Source: Pseudomonadota bacterium (lineage in GTDB: Bacteria; Pseudomonadota; Gammaproteobacteria; Burkholderiales; Rhodocyclaceae). From it: a stretch of 38,079 nucleotides of DNA. Positions 1-7,633 of the stretch are shown here, piece by piece. Each line of letters begins with the position of its first letter. Position 1 is the stretch's first letter. The position numbers and the translations under genes are program-made. The notes beneath the pieces are model-generated. The model worked only from the letters and a program-made list of their open reading frames with translations. It ran no database searches and was not told where the DNA came from. The stretch is taken from assembly GCA_022705135.1 (NCBI GenBank), contig JAKJFA010000008.1:1-38079 (forward strand). The letters are read 5' to 3'.

Positions 1-61
1 ATTCATGGTGGAGAGTGTACCAGTCCCGATGGCGATGATCGAGAAAGTGCGGCGACCGCAA

Positions 62-92
62 TAAAAAAAGCCCGGTCTGAACACCGGGCTTT
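62..92 (-). terminator. Rho-independent terminator after rplI
   Basis: A 10-bp perfect stem (67-76 with 83-92, core GCCCGGT/ACCGGGC) with a 6-nt loop is followed, reading the minus strand, by a run of T (positions 67 down to 62). It lies 17 nt past the rplI stop, so it ends the rpsF-priB-rpsR-rplI transcript. The remaining 60 bases to the window edge show no gene I can support. Confidence 0.85.
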
Positions 93-108
93 GCGGATGC
101 CTTGGAAA

Positions 109-558
109 TTACTTTTCGGCAGCGACTTCGACGTTGACGGTCACGACCACGTCGGTATGCAAGGCAATTTCGAGCGGGAATTCGCCAATCGCCTTGAGCG
201 GTCCGTCCGGCATGCGGATGGTGGCTTTGTCAACCTCGGCACCCTGTTCCTTGAAGGCTTCAGCAATGTCGTGGTTGGTGACAGAACCGAACAGCCGGCC
301 GTCGAGACCCGCCTTGCGGGCAACGGTAACCTTGATGTCCTTGATCTTGTCGCCAAAGGCCTGGGCGGCGGCCAGTTTTTCGGCCTGTGCCTTCTCCAGT
401 TCGGCGCGCCGGCTTTCAAACTCGGCCAGGGCTGCCGGTGTTGCGCGCCGTGCCTTGCCCTTGGGAATCAGAAAATTGCGGGCGTAGCCCTCCTTGACCT
501 TGACGATGTCGCCGAGGTTGCCAAGATTGGTCACTTTTTCAAGCAGAATGATTTGCAT
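109..558 (-). CDS. rplI: 50S ribosomal protein L9
   Basis: This is L9, the two-domain 23S rRNA-binding protein at the base of the L1 stalk of the large subunit. The 149-residue product matches the usual length. It opens with [13 protein letters not shown] and has the family signature around residues 13-40 ([19 protein letters not shown]), then a charged helix rich in Ala/Glu/Lys (about 42-75) leading to the C-terminal domain. The ATG at 558 is preceded by a GGGGAG ribosome binding site. It is the last gene of the rpsF-priB-rpsR-rplI block, 14 nt after rpsR, and is followed by a strong terminator. Identification is secure. Confidence 0.97.
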   Translation of the reverse strand: MQIILLEKVTNLGNLGDIVKVKEGYARNFLIPKGKARRATPAALAEFESRRAELEKAQAEKLAAAQAFGDKIKDIKVTVARKAGLDGRLFGSVTNHDIAEAFKEQGAEVDKATIRMPDGPLKAIGEFPLEIALHTDVVVTVNVEVAAEK

Positions 559-572
559 GTTGCACTCCCCGC

Positions 573-848
573 TTATTGGTGGTTATCGGTGTACGGGAGC
601 AGCGCCAGGAAACGGGCGCGCTTGACGGCAACCGAGAGCTGACGCTGGTAGCCGGCCTTGGTGCCGGTCAGGCGTGCCGGCATGAGCTTGAAATTCTCGG
701 TGACAAACTCCTTGAGAACCTCAATATCCTTGTAGTCCACCTGTTCCACCTTCTCGGCGGTGAAGCGGCAGAATTTGCGGCGCTTGAACAGACCGCTGCT
801 GCGCTTCTTTTTCTTGTCGTCATCCTTTTTCTTGAAGAATCGGGCCAT
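573..848 (-). CDS. rpsR: 30S ribosomal protein S18
   Basis: S18 of the small subunit, which binds as a heterodimer with S6 on the platform of the 30S. The 91-residue product has an N-terminal Lys/Asp-rich stretch ([12 protein letters not shown]) and then the conserved KFCRF motif and the [16 protein letters not shown] core, ending with the usual basic [17 protein letters not shown]. The ATG at 848 has GGAAGGAA upstream. An in-frame extension is open further upstream, but it overlaps priB and lacks S18 similarity. The first 29 nt of the gene overlap the end of priB in another frame, so translation of the two is probably coupled. Confidence 0.97.
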   Translation of the reverse strand: MARFFKKKDDDKKKKRSSGLFKRRKFCRFTAEKVEQVDYKDIEVLKEFVTENFKLMPARLTGTKAGYQRQLSVAVKRARFLALLPYTDNHQ

Positions 849-1149
849 TTGATGTTCCTTCCAAAAATTCGATCGTGTTGATATGCAATACGAGGGTTCG
901 GCTGTCGCGGCTTTTGGCGCTGAGAAAACCGTTCGTCCTGATTTCGCTGCCGATTGGAGTGGCTTGCAGCCACTGGGCGGCTTGTCCGAGGGCGAGCAGC
1001 GGAATGTCGCAGCGTACCTGCCGTGCCGCACCGTTTTCCATCTGTTCCGAGGTGTGCTGTAGAACGCCTTCGGCGATCGGAACGCCTGCCGGTGTGTAGC
1101 GCAAACTCTTGCGCTCGATCAGCCGGCCGGAAAGGTCGATGCGGTTCAG
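820..1149 (-). CDS. priB: Primosomal replication protein N (PriB), probable CTG start
   Basis: PriB is a single-stranded-DNA-binding OB-fold protein that helps PriA restart stalled replication forks. It is characteristically encoded between rpsF and rpsR. The core [15 protein letters not shown], the [20 protein letters not shown] segment and the C-terminal [11 protein letters not shown] strand fit the family. No ATG or GTG is available. The frame is open back to the rpsF stop, and family members begin with an MNRxxLSGRLIE-like strand. That strand is present here as [11 protein letters not shown] and is preceded by CTG (1149-1147) with GGGAG 6 nt upstream. I therefore call a CTG start (109 aa). 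A TTG at 1104 would give 94 aa but delete the first beta strand. The gene overlaps rpsR by 29 nt. Confidence 0.85.
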   Translation of the reverse strand: MNRIDLSGRLIERKSLRYTPAGVPIAEGVLQHTSEQMENGAARQVRCDIPLLALGQAAQWLQATPIGSEIRTNGFLSAKSRDSRTLVLHINTIEFLEGTSNGPILQEKG

Positions 1150-1167
1150 CTTGGCTCCCGTGGCGGC

Positions 1168-1569
1168 TTAGGCTTCAGCTTCCTGTACTTCGGGGGCCCC
1201 GGCGACTTCAGCCGGCTCGCTGGCTTCGCCGCCGAGCAGGGACTTGGATTTCTCCTCCTTCATCATCGGCGAAGGCGTCGTAACGGCGCGCTTCATCTTG
1301 ACGGTGAGGTGGCGCAAGACTGCATCGTTGAACTTGAAGGAATGCTCCAGTTCATTGAGGGTGTCGCCGTCGCACTCGATGTTCATCAGCACGTAATGGG
1401 CCTTGTGGATTTTCTGGATGGGGTAGGCCAACTGACGGCGACCCCAGTCCTCGAGACGATGGATCCTGCCGCCCTTGCCGGTTACGATCGAGCTGTAGCG
1501 CTCGACCATACCCGGAACCTGTTCGCTCTGATCCGGATGGACAATAAAAACAATTTCGTAATGACGCAT
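1168..1569 (-). CDS. rpsF: 30S ribosomal protein S6
   Basis: S6 of the small-subunit platform, partner of S18. The 133-residue product starts [18 protein letters not shown], contains the [23 protein letters not shown] strand/helix core and ends in an acidic, Ala/Glu-rich tail (from about residue 105) of the kind common in proteobacterial S6. A near-perfect AAGGAG site sits 6 nt before the ATG at 1569. It is the first gene of the rpsF-priB-rpsR-rplI block. Its leader contains a GC-rich hairpin followed by five U (1585-1617), which may serve in autoregulation. Confidence 0.97.
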   Translation of the reverse strand: MRHYEIVFIVHPDQSEQVPGMVERYSSIVTGKGGRIHRLEDWGRRQLAYPIQKIHKAHYVLMNIECDGDTLNELEHSFKFNDAVLRHLTVKMKRAVTTPSPMMKEEKSKSLLGGEASEPAEVAGAPEVQEAEA

Positions 1570-1584
1570 GAACGCTCCTTATGG

Positions 1585-1617
1585 AAAAAGCCCCCCGCCA
1601 TGCGGATACGGTGGGGC
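1585..1617 (-). promoter_or_regulatory. Hairpin plus U-run in the rpsF leader
   Basis: On the minus strand an 8-bp GC stem with one bulged A (1590-1597 with 1609-1617) has an 11-nt loop (1598-1608) reading UAUCCGCAUGG. It is followed at once by UUUUU (1589-1585) and then the rpsF AAGGAG site. It looks like an intrinsic terminator placed directly before a ribosome binding site. S6:S18 complexes are known to bind a structured leader with a CCG motif upstream of rpsF in many bacteria, and a CCG occurs in this loop. Whether this is that leader, the end of the rplS transcript, or both is inference. Confidence 0.5.
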
Positions 1618-1668
1618 AAGGTTGATAAAACTTGAAATGTCCGCTTTTTTCGCTCTTCCTGGCCAGGA

Positions 1669-1686
1669 GGGGTGCTTGGGCACCCC
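1669..1686 (-). terminator. Hairpin just after rplS, weak terminator candidate
   Basis: A perfect 7-bp stem, GGGGTGC (1669-1675) with GCACCCC (1680-1686), and a 4-nt loop lies 6 nt past the rplS stop. Next to it is a second palindrome, TCCTGGCCAGGA. There is no T-run on the minus strand after either, so it may be a transcript-stabilising or leaky element rather than a true terminator. Confidence 0.35.
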
Positions 1687-1692
1687 GGCGAC

Positions 1693-2058
1693 TCAGGCCT
1701 TTTTGTGCTCCAGCTTTTCCTTGATCCGGGCCGACTTGCCGGAGCGCTCGCGCAGGTAATAGAGCTTGGCGCGGCGCACGTCGCCACGACGTTTGACTTC
1801 GATGGCGGCAACCAGCGGAGAATGGGTCTGGAACGTCCGCTCGACCCCCTCGCCAGAGGAAATCTTGCGCACGATGAAGGAAGAATTGAGACCGCGATTG
1901 CGCTTGGCGATGACGACGCCTTCAAAGGCCTGAAGACGTTCGCGGTTGCCTTCCTTAACCTTCACCTGCACGACGACGGTGTCGCCGGGGGCGAATTCGG
2001 GGACGGTCTTGCCCAGACGGGCAATCTCTTCCTGTTCGAGTTGCTGAATCAGGTTCAT
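1693..2058 (-). CDS. rplS: 50S ribosomal protein L19
   Basis: L19, a large-subunit protein at the 30S-50S interface. The 121-residue product begins [12 protein letters not shown] and carries the family features [35 protein letters not shown] in pieces from residue 23 to 57, then [12 protein letters not shown] and the basic [19 protein letters not shown] end. It is the last gene of the rpsP-rimM-trmD-rplS operon. The stop of trmD overlaps its ATG as ATGA, and CAGGAG lies upstream within trmD. Confidence 0.97.
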   Translation of the reverse strand: MNLIQQLEQEEIARLGKTVPEFAPGDTVVVQVKVKEGNRERLQAFEGVVIAKRNRGLNSSFIVRKISSGEGVERTFQTHSPLVAAIEVKRRGDVRRAKLYYLRERSGKSARIKEKLEHKKA

Positions 2059-2858
2059 GTGAGCTCCTGTACGTTATCAAAAAATGACTCACCGCATTGC
2101 TCTTCTGCCGCAATTTCGGCTAAGAGTTGCGCTTCTTCCGCACTCAGGGTGCGATGCGCCAGCCAGTTGGCCAACAACTCCGGGCGGCGCTTCCCGGTCC
2201 GCGCCAGCGACTGTTTCAATCGCCAGCGCCGAATTCTCTCATGGTTGCCGGATAACAACACTTCCGGCACTGCCCGACCTTCATAAACTTCGGGCCGCGT
2301 ATAGTGCGGACAATCGAGCAAACCTGCAACAAATGAATCTTCCACCGCCGACGCGGCATCGCCCAGCACCCCAGGCAATTGCCGCACGACGGCATCCATC
2401 AGCGCCATCGCCGGCAATTCGCCGCCCGACAGCACAAAATCCCCGATCGAAATTTCCTCATCGACGGTGCGCTCGATCAGACGCTCGTCAATTCCCTCAT
2501 AACGACCGCAGAGCAGGATCAAACCTGCTTCTCCGGCCAACTGCATCACCCGTTCATGGGTGAGGGGTACACCCTGCGGTGACAGGCAAATGACCCGGCT
2601 TACCGCCACACCCTCTGCCGCTTGCCGCGCTTTCGCGGCGGCAATCGCCTTTTCCAGCGGTGCTGCCTGCATCACCATGCCGGGGCCGCCACCGTAAGGC
2701 CGGTCATCCACCGTGCGCCAGGCATTGTCAGCGAAATCGCGCGGATTCCAGCCCCGCCATTCCCAGCGCCTTTCTTCCAGGGCGCGGCGGGTTACGCCAT
2801 GCTCTGTCAGTGCTGCAAACATCTCCGGAAAGAGGCTGATGCAGTCGAAGCGGATCAC
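2055..2858 (-). CDS. trmD: tRNA (guanine-37-N1)-methyltransferase
   Basis: TrmD transfers a methyl group from S-adenosylmethionine to N1 of guanosine 37, next to the anticodon, in tRNAs reading CUN, CCN and CGG, and so prevents +1 frameshifting. The 267-residue product shows the SPOUT deep-knot motifs: GGGPGM (56-61), [13 protein letters not shown] (about 115-127) and the [11 protein letters not shown] loop (137-147). The ATG at 2858 overlaps the rimM stop as ATGA, and its own stop overlaps the rplS start in the same way. This indicates translational coupling through the conserved rpsP-rimM-trmD-rplS operon. Confidence 0.97.
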   Translation of the reverse strand: MIRFDCISLFPEMFAALTEHGVTRRALEERRWEWRGWNPRDFADNAWRTVDDRPYGGGPGMVMQAAPLEKAIAAAKARQAAEGVAVSRVICLSPQGVPLTHERVMQLAGEAGLILLCGRYEGIDERLIERTVDEEISIGDFVLSGGELPAMALMDAVVRQLPGVLGDAASAVEDSFVAGLLDCPHYTRPEVYEGRAVPEVLLSGNHERIRRWRLKQSLARTGKRRPELLANWLAHRTLSAEEAQLLAEIAAEEQCGESFFDNVQELT

Positions 2859-3355
2859 CTGTCACTCCCCCAGTCGACGCGGATCAGACCATTTTCCGGC
2901 TCTACTACCAGAACCACCGATGCCACGAAGGGCAGCAGGCGTTCCTTTCCCTCTTCCGAAACCAGGCGCAATACCGTATGGGCGCCGGTCTCAATCAATT
3001 CTTCCACACGCCCGAGAACTTCTCCGGCGCTGTTGACCGCTTCCAGGCCGATCAGGTCGGCCCAATAGAACTCGTTTTCTGCGGTGGCCGGCAGCGCTTC
3101 GCGCGGCGCACCGATCAACATTCCCTTCAGTGTTTCTGCCGCCGTCCGGTTGTCGACGCCCTCAAACTGGCAAATCAGACCTCCACCGTGCGGCCGGCAT
3201 GTCTTCGGTTTGGCTTCTCGCCAATCCGCCAAGTCTTCCGAACCAAGCCACCAGACAGGCATCTGCGCCCAGGTTGCCGGATCATCGCCGAAGGGATGAA
3301 TCCTGACCCAGCCGCGTACGCCGTATGGGTCGATGACTTTCCCCAGAACGACCAC
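2855..3355 (-). CDS. rimM: 16S rRNA-processing protein RimM
   Basis: RimM is a 30S assembly factor that binds S19 and helps mature the 16S 3' domain. The 166-residue product has the N-terminal RimM barrel ([24 protein letters not shown]) and the C-terminal PRC-barrel-like part ([14 protein letters not shown], then [12 protein letters not shown]). The start is a GTG at 3355, chosen because homologues begin right before VLGxxxxPYG. The only longer in-frame option is an ATT five codons upstream, after the rpsP stop. No clear ribosome binding site precedes the GTG, so coupling to rpsP (stop 21 nt upstream) is likely. Confidence 0.95.
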   Translation of the reverse strand: MVVLGKVIDPYGVRGWVRIHPFGDDPATWAQMPVWWLGSEDLADWREAKPKTCRPHGGGLICQFEGVDNRTAAETLKGMLIGAPREALPATAENEFYWADLIGLEAVNSAGEVLGRVEELIETGAHTVLRLVSEEGKERLLPFVASVVLVVEPENGLIRVDWGSDR

Positions 3356-3376
3356 GGCGTTTCTGGGAATGCCCGA

Positions 3377-3631
3377 TCAGGCTGCTTGTTTGGCGGTGAA
3401 CTGCTTGACCAGGCGGGCGGCCGTCGGCGACAACTGGGCGCCATGCTGCTGCCAGTAGGTCAGGCGATCCATGGCGACACGCAGGCCTTCTTCGTGTTCG
3501 GCGGCGACGGGGTTATAAAAACCGATGCGCTCGACGAAGCGGCCGCTGCGACGGGCGCGTGAATCGGCAACGACCATGTTGTAGAAGGGGCGCTTCTTGG
3601 CGCCGCCGCGGGCAAGACGAATCACAACCAT
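3377..3631 (-). CDS. rpsP: 30S ribosomal protein S16
   Basis: S16, a 30S assembly protein that binds 16S rRNA near the body/platform. The 84-residue product begins [17 protein letters not shown], followed by [24 protein letters not shown], all diagnostic. The frame is open upstream, but the ATG at 3631 has GGAAAG before it and matches family starts. It leads the rpsP-rimM-trmD-rplS operon. A near-consensus sigma-70 promoter lies 32 nt upstream, which leaves a short leader of about 24 nt. Confidence 0.97.
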   Translation of the reverse strand: MVVIRLARGGAKKRPFYNMVVADSRARRSGRFVERIGFYNPVAAEHEEGLRVAMDRLTYWQQHGAQLSPTAARLVKQFTAKQAA

Positions 3632-3662
3632 CGTGTTCTTTCCGTTTTCTGAAAAGGGCGGA

Positions 3663-3690
3663 ATTATAAGCCTTTTTGCTGAAAAAACAA
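3663..3690 (-). promoter_or_regulatory. Sigma-70-type promoter of rpsP operon
   Basis: On the minus strand TTGTTT (3690-3685) and a perfect TATAAT (3668-3663) are separated by 16 nt. The predicted start of transcription is near 3655, about 24 nt before the rpsP ATG. Confidence 0.75.
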
Positions 3691-3858
3691 TCCGTTGACG
3701 GGTTGCGTCCGCGATTTTTTGCGCATTTGATCGGCCCAGGTCTGGAATGGTGCGTATGGCCTTGTTTTGCAGGACTTGGCGCTTGCCCGGAAGTGTCTTT
3801 TCTATTGCGCTCATTGGTGAATTCTGCTCTATCCCTTGTGAACATCATCCGTTTCCTG

Positions 3859-3867
3859 TGACATAAT
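3859..3867 (+). promoter_or_regulatory. Extended -10 candidate for phaC
   Basis: TGA followed by CATAAT (3862-3867) forms an extended -10 element 35 nt before the phaC ATG. The -35 match is poor: TTGTGA at 3836 is 20 nt away. The rest of the 270-nt gap between rpsP and phaC (3632-3901) holds only the rpsP promoter. I see no further gene in it. Confidence 0.4.
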
Positions 3868-3901
3868 TCCACGATTAGTCTATTACGCGACCGGAGTGTG
3901 T

Positions 3902-5662
3902 ATGTCAAAAGTAGCATCTGCCGAAAGCCTGCAAAATCGGGGTGTGTTTAACCCCAAAGATCTCTGCCATATCGAGGAGGTGATGGCGGTCACCAGTAGA
4001 ACGCTGGACCCCTATGGGGCCATCGCTTCGCTGATGAATGCCCAGATGGCCTGGTTCTCGCACCCCCAGGAGTACATGCGGGCGTTGAGCTGTATGTCCG
4101 AGGACATGATGGAACTGAGTGGGCATATCGTGCGCCGCGCCATGGGAATTCAATCTGAGGACGTGATCCGGCCGAACGCCGACGATACCCGTTTTTCCGA
4201 TCCGGTGTGGGCGGACGAAGCGAGTTGGGATATCGTCAAGGAATGGTATCTGGCCTTTACGCACCGTTGGCAGGATATGTACTACGAAACGCCGGGCCTT
4301 TCGGAAAAGGCGCGCCGTCAAGCTGCGTTCTGGTCGCGCAAGTGGCTCAACATGATGGCGCCGACCAATTTCTTCTGGCTCAACCCGGTGGCGATGCGGC
4401 GTTGCGTCCAAACCGGTGGCGAGAGCGTCGTGCGCGGCCTCAAGAACATGATGCGGGACATCAAGGCCAAGAACATCCTGATGGTCGACCAGGACGCTTT
4501 TGTCGTCGGCAAGGACTTGGGATTGACGCCGGGCAAGGTCGTTTTCCGCAACGAGATGATCGAGTTGCTGCACTACGAACCGACGACCGAAAAAGTGCAT
4601 GAAACGCCGATCGTCATCATCATGCCCTGGATCAACAAGTTCTACATCCTCGACCTGACGCCCAAGAAGAGCATGGTCAAGTATCTGACGGACCAGGGCT
4701 ATTCGGTGTTTATCACCAGTTGGAAAAATCCTACGGCGGAGATGTCCGGCACACGTTTTGACGATTATCTCGAAAAAGGGGTTTCCGAAGCGGTTCGTGT
4801 CGCCCGTGAATTCTGCAAGGTTCCGCAGGTGAACCTGGTGGGTTATTGCATTGGTGGGACGTTGGTGACCACCTACATGGCTTGGGCGAATCGTCGCTAC
4901 CCTGCCGGCAAGGTGCCGGTCAAGTCCTGGACCCTGTTTACCACCCTGACCGATTTTTCCAATCCTGGCGACATCGAAGTATTCGTTGACGAAAATACCA
5001 TCGAGGCGATGGAAGGGAATATGAAGAAGAAAGGTTATCTCGAAGGAAACGAGATGGCCTCGGCGTTCCGCATGCTGCGGTCCAACAGTCTGATCTGGAA
5101 CTACTGGGTACACAGCTACCTGCTGGGCGAGGATCTGCCGCCCTTCGATGTCCTGTTCTGGAACATGGATTCAACCCGCATGCCCTACGCCATGCACTCC
5201 TGGTATCTGCGCGAGATGTATCTGCACAACAACCTCATCAAGCGCGATCACCTGCATCTTGCCGGCGAGCCGATCGACCTCAACCAGATCACGCAACCGC
5301 TCTATGCCGCGACGGCGGAAGACGATCACATTGCGCCTTGGAAGGCCTGCTACCGCATCCGCAAATTCGTCAACGTCAAGGCGCCGGTGCGTTTCGTCGT
5401 GTCGACGTCCGGCCACATCCTGGGCATTGTCAACCCGCCGACCAATCCGCCCAAGCGGGCGTACTGGGTTGCCGACCCGGAACGCAACGAGAGCTGGGAG
5501 CGCTGGATGGACCGCGCCGAGAAGCGCGATGGGACCTGGTGGGAAGACTGGATGGTCTGGATGAATGAGCGCAGCGGCCCCATGGTGCCGGCCTACCCGG
5601 TCGAAAACGCGCAGTTCCCGGCATTGGCGGATGCGCCCGGGACCTACGTCCTCGAGAAGTAG
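3902..5662 (+). CDS. phaC: Class I poly(3-hydroxyalkanoate) synthase
   Basis: PhaC polymerises (R)-3-hydroxyacyl-CoA into polyhydroxyalkanoate at the granule surface. The 586-residue product fits class I enzymes. It has the N-terminal PhaC domain (about 90-260), then an alpha/beta-hydrolase domain with the lipase-like box GYCIGG, in which the catalytic Cys is residue 316. The catalytic Asp lies in AEDDHIAPW and the His in STSGHILGI. The ATG at 3902 has CGGAG upstream; a GTG two codons earlier is less likely. The gene stands alone between the divergent rpsP operon and a terminator. phaA, phaB and phasin genes are not in the window, so supply of monomer comes from elsewhere. Confidence 0.96.
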   Translation: MSKVASAESLQNRGVFNPKDLCHIEEVMAVTSRTLDPYGAIASLMNAQMAWFSHPQEYMRALSCMSEDMMELSGHIVRRAMGIQSEDVIRPNADDTRFSDPVWADEASWDIVKEWYLAFTHRWQDMYYETPGLSEKARRQAAFWSRKWLNMMAPTNFFWLNPVAMRRCVQTGGESVVRGLKNMMRDIKAKNILMVDQDAFVVGKDLGLTPGKVVFRNEMIELLHYEPTTEKVHETPIVIIMPWINKFYILDLTPKKSMVKYLTDQGYSVFITSWKNPTAEMSGTRFDDYLEKGVSEAVRVAREFCKVPQVNLVGYCIGGTLVTTYMAWANRRYPAGKVPVKSWTLFTTLTDFSNPGDIEVFVDENTIEAMEGNMKKKGYLEGNEMASAFRMLRSNSLIWNYWVHSYLLGEDLPPFDVLFWNMDSTRMPYAMHSWYLREMYLHNNLIKRDHLHLAGEPIDLNQITQPLYAATAEDDHIAPWKACYRIRKFVNVKAPVRFVVSTSGHILGIVNPPTNPPKRAYWVADPERNESWERWMDRAEKRDGTWWEDWMVWMNERSGPMVPAYPVENAQFPALADAPGTYVLEK

Positions 5663-5683
5663 GTTTCGGTAGTCAAAAAAATC

Positions 5684-5725
5684 AGGGGTGAGTTCTTCAT
5701 TCAGAGGAATTCACCCCTTCTGTTT
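5684..5725 (+). terminator. Terminator after phaC
   Basis: A 12-bp stem (5684-5695 with 5707-5718, one G-T pair, core AGGGGTGA/TCACCCCT) with an 11-nt loop is followed by TCTGTTTT. It lies 21 nt past the phaC stop and ends the phaC transcript before the next gene. Confidence 0.8.
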
Positions 5726-5743
5726 TAGCGGCCGGGATAAAAC

Positions 5744-7612
5744 ATGAAACAAAGCTCCTTTTTCTCCCAGTGGCTGATTCTTGGCATCGCCCTGCTCTAC
5801 CTGGGCGGATCGGTTGCGTTTAATCTCAACCGCGAACGCCAGCGCGTCGACAGCAGTGAGCGGGAGCGGCTGTTGACTCAGGCACGCGTCGTGCGGGAAA
5901 ACACGGCACATAACCTGACCGCGATCAAACAGGTGCTGATGCAATTGCGTCTGCAGAAGAAGATGGCGGGCCAGGAACTGAACGAGCATCTTGCGACTTT
6001 GACCGATGCCATGCCTGGGGTGCGTACCGTGGCGATCCTCGATGCCAAGGGGGTCATCCGTGCTGCCAACCGGCCTGAACTTGTCGGCGGAAATTTCAGC
6101 CAGCGTGACTATTTCAGCGGACCCCGGCAAGGTCACGATGCGGATACCGTGTATGTGTCGCGTCCCTTTCGTTCTTCCCTTGGAGTATTTGCCCTCGGCG
6201 TCAGCATGGCGATCATCGGCCCTCATGGCGAATTCTCCGGAGTGGTCACCGCCACGCTGGACCCGCAATACTTTTTCAACTTGATGGATTCGGTGCGCTA
6301 CACCCCGGACATGAGAACAGGTCTCGTTCACTGGGATGGCGACATCTTTATGATGGCGCCCGCACAAACTGCTATTGCCGGAAAAAACCTGAACCAGCCC
6401 AGTGCCTTTTTTACCCAGCACAAAGGCAGCGATCGGGACGCCAACGTCTATGTTGGCAAGGTTTATTCGACTGGCGACGAGCGCATGGTTGCCCTGAGCA
6501 CGATTCGGTCGCCCGAGTTGAAACTCGATAAACCGCTGGTAGTCACGGCTTCACGTGACGTGGCTGAGATTTTTTCTGCCTGGCGCAGTGATCTTGTCAA
6601 GCAGGGCGGCATGGCGGCGCTGATTGCGCTGCTGTCTATCCTGGTTCTCTATGCCTTTCAACGCCGGCAACGGGAATCAGGTCGGCAACTGGAGCATGCT
6701 GGCGAGACCTTGCGTGCCAAGCAGGTGGAAATACAAGAAAGCGAAGAGAAATACCGGGCCATCGTTGAGACCACCGATACCGGTTATGTGATTCTGGACG
6801 GCAATGGCAGGGTGGTCGATGCCAATGCCGAGTATATTCGGCTTTCCGGCTACGCCAGTCTAGAGCAGATTCTTGGCCACAATCCGGTGGAGTGGACAGC
6901 GCAACACGACCAGGAACGTAACCGCGAGGCGATCAGAAAGTGCCTGGAAACTGGTGCTATTCGTAATTTTGAAATCGAATACTCTGATCCAGCCGGTCAG
7001 GCCACTGCTGTCGAAATTAATGCGACGGTATTGCGCCGGAAAGGCGAGCGGCAGATTGTTGCGCTCTGCCGCGACGTTTCGGAGCGCAAGCGCGCCCAGG
7101 AAGAGATCCGGCATCTTGCCTACCACGATGCGCTGACGAATCTGCCCAATCGCCGCATGATGCTGGAGCGCTTGAGCCTCGCCATTGTCCAGGCCAAGCG
7201 TTATCAGCGTTCTCTGGCCATCATGTTCATCGATCTCGATCACTTCAAGGAAATCAACGACACTTTGGGACACGATGTTGGTGACGAGCTGCTCAGTGCC
7301 GTTGCCAAACGGCTATCCGCCTGCGTGCGCGGCGGAGATACCGTCAGCCGGCAAGGAGGGGACGAATTTGTTGTCGTATTGACGGAAATCGCCCAAGTTG
7401 ACGACGCTACCTTGGTGGCTGAGAAAATTGTCAAGGTTATGCGCGAGCCGGTGCCGGTGCGCGAGCACGTGTTGCAGATTACCATCAGTATCGGCATCGC
7501 TATCTATCCCCTCGAAAGTACGGATGACCCAATCGAACTGATGAAGAAGGCGGATATTGCTATGTACAAAGCGAAAAAGGGCGGTCGTGATGGCTACTGT
7601 GTTTATCAGTAG
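5744..7612 (+). CDS. Membrane diguanylate cyclase, Cache-PAS-GGDEF
   Basis: Predicted to make cyclic di-GMP from two GTP in response to a periplasmic and a cytoplasmic cue. Order in the 622-residue chain: membrane segment (about 9-27), periplasmic double-Cache-like domain (about 40-280; IRAANRPELVGGNFSQRDYF region), second membrane segment (about 289-305), PAS domain (about 333-450) and GGDEF domain (about 460-620). The active loop is an intact GGDEF (538-542), with the RxxD inhibitory site RGGD (529-532) the usual five residues before it. The protein is therefore likely active and feedback-inhibited. The ATG at 5744 has a weak GGGA site. hemN begins 21 nt after the stop, which suggests co-transcription. 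The ligand is unknown. Confidence 0.93.
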   Translation: MKQSSFFSQWLILGIALLYLGGSVAFNLNRERQRVDSSERERLLTQARVVRENTAHNLTAIKQVLMQLRLQKKMAGQELNEHLATLTDAMPGVRTVAILDAKGVIRAANRPELVGGNFSQRDYFSGPRQGHDADTVYVSRPFRSSLGVFALGVSMAIIGPHGEFSGVVTATLDPQYFFNLMDSVRYTPDMRTGLVHWDGDIFMMAPAQTAIAGKNLNQPSAFFTQHKGSDRDANVYVGKVYSTGDERMVALSTIRSPELKLDKPLVVTASRDVAEIFSAWRSDLVKQGGMAALIALLSILVLYAFQRRQRESGRQLEHAGETLRAKQVEIQESEEKYRAIVETTDTGYVILDGNGRVVDANAEYIRLSGYASLEQILGHNPVEWTAQHDQERNREAIRKCLETGAIRNFEIEYSDPAGQATAVEINATVLRRKGERQIVALCRDVSERKRAQEEIRHLAYHDALTNLPNRRMMLERLSLAIVQAKRYQRSLAIMFIDLDHFKEINDTLGHDVGDELLSAVAKRLSACVRGGDTVSRQGGDEFVVVLTEIAQVDDATLVAEKIVKVMREPVPVREHVLQITISIGIAIYPLESTDDPIELMKKADIAMYKAKKGGRDGYCVYQ

Positions 7613-7633
7613 GGTGGTTCTGGCTTTGCCGGA

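Noticed and set aside
1..6. ATG at 6-4 on the minus strand as the start of a following gene such as dnaB
   Set aside because: dnaB often follows rplI, but only two codons are inside the window, so nothing can be supported.
3676..3861. Possible 61-codon ORF upstream of phaC
   Set aside because: It overlaps the rpsP promoter, has no ribosome binding site or family pattern, and its composition does not look coding.
3905..5113. Long open frame antisense to phaC
   Set aside because: It has no domain pattern, is rich in His/Arg as GC-rich complement frames are, and phaC is certain on the other strand.
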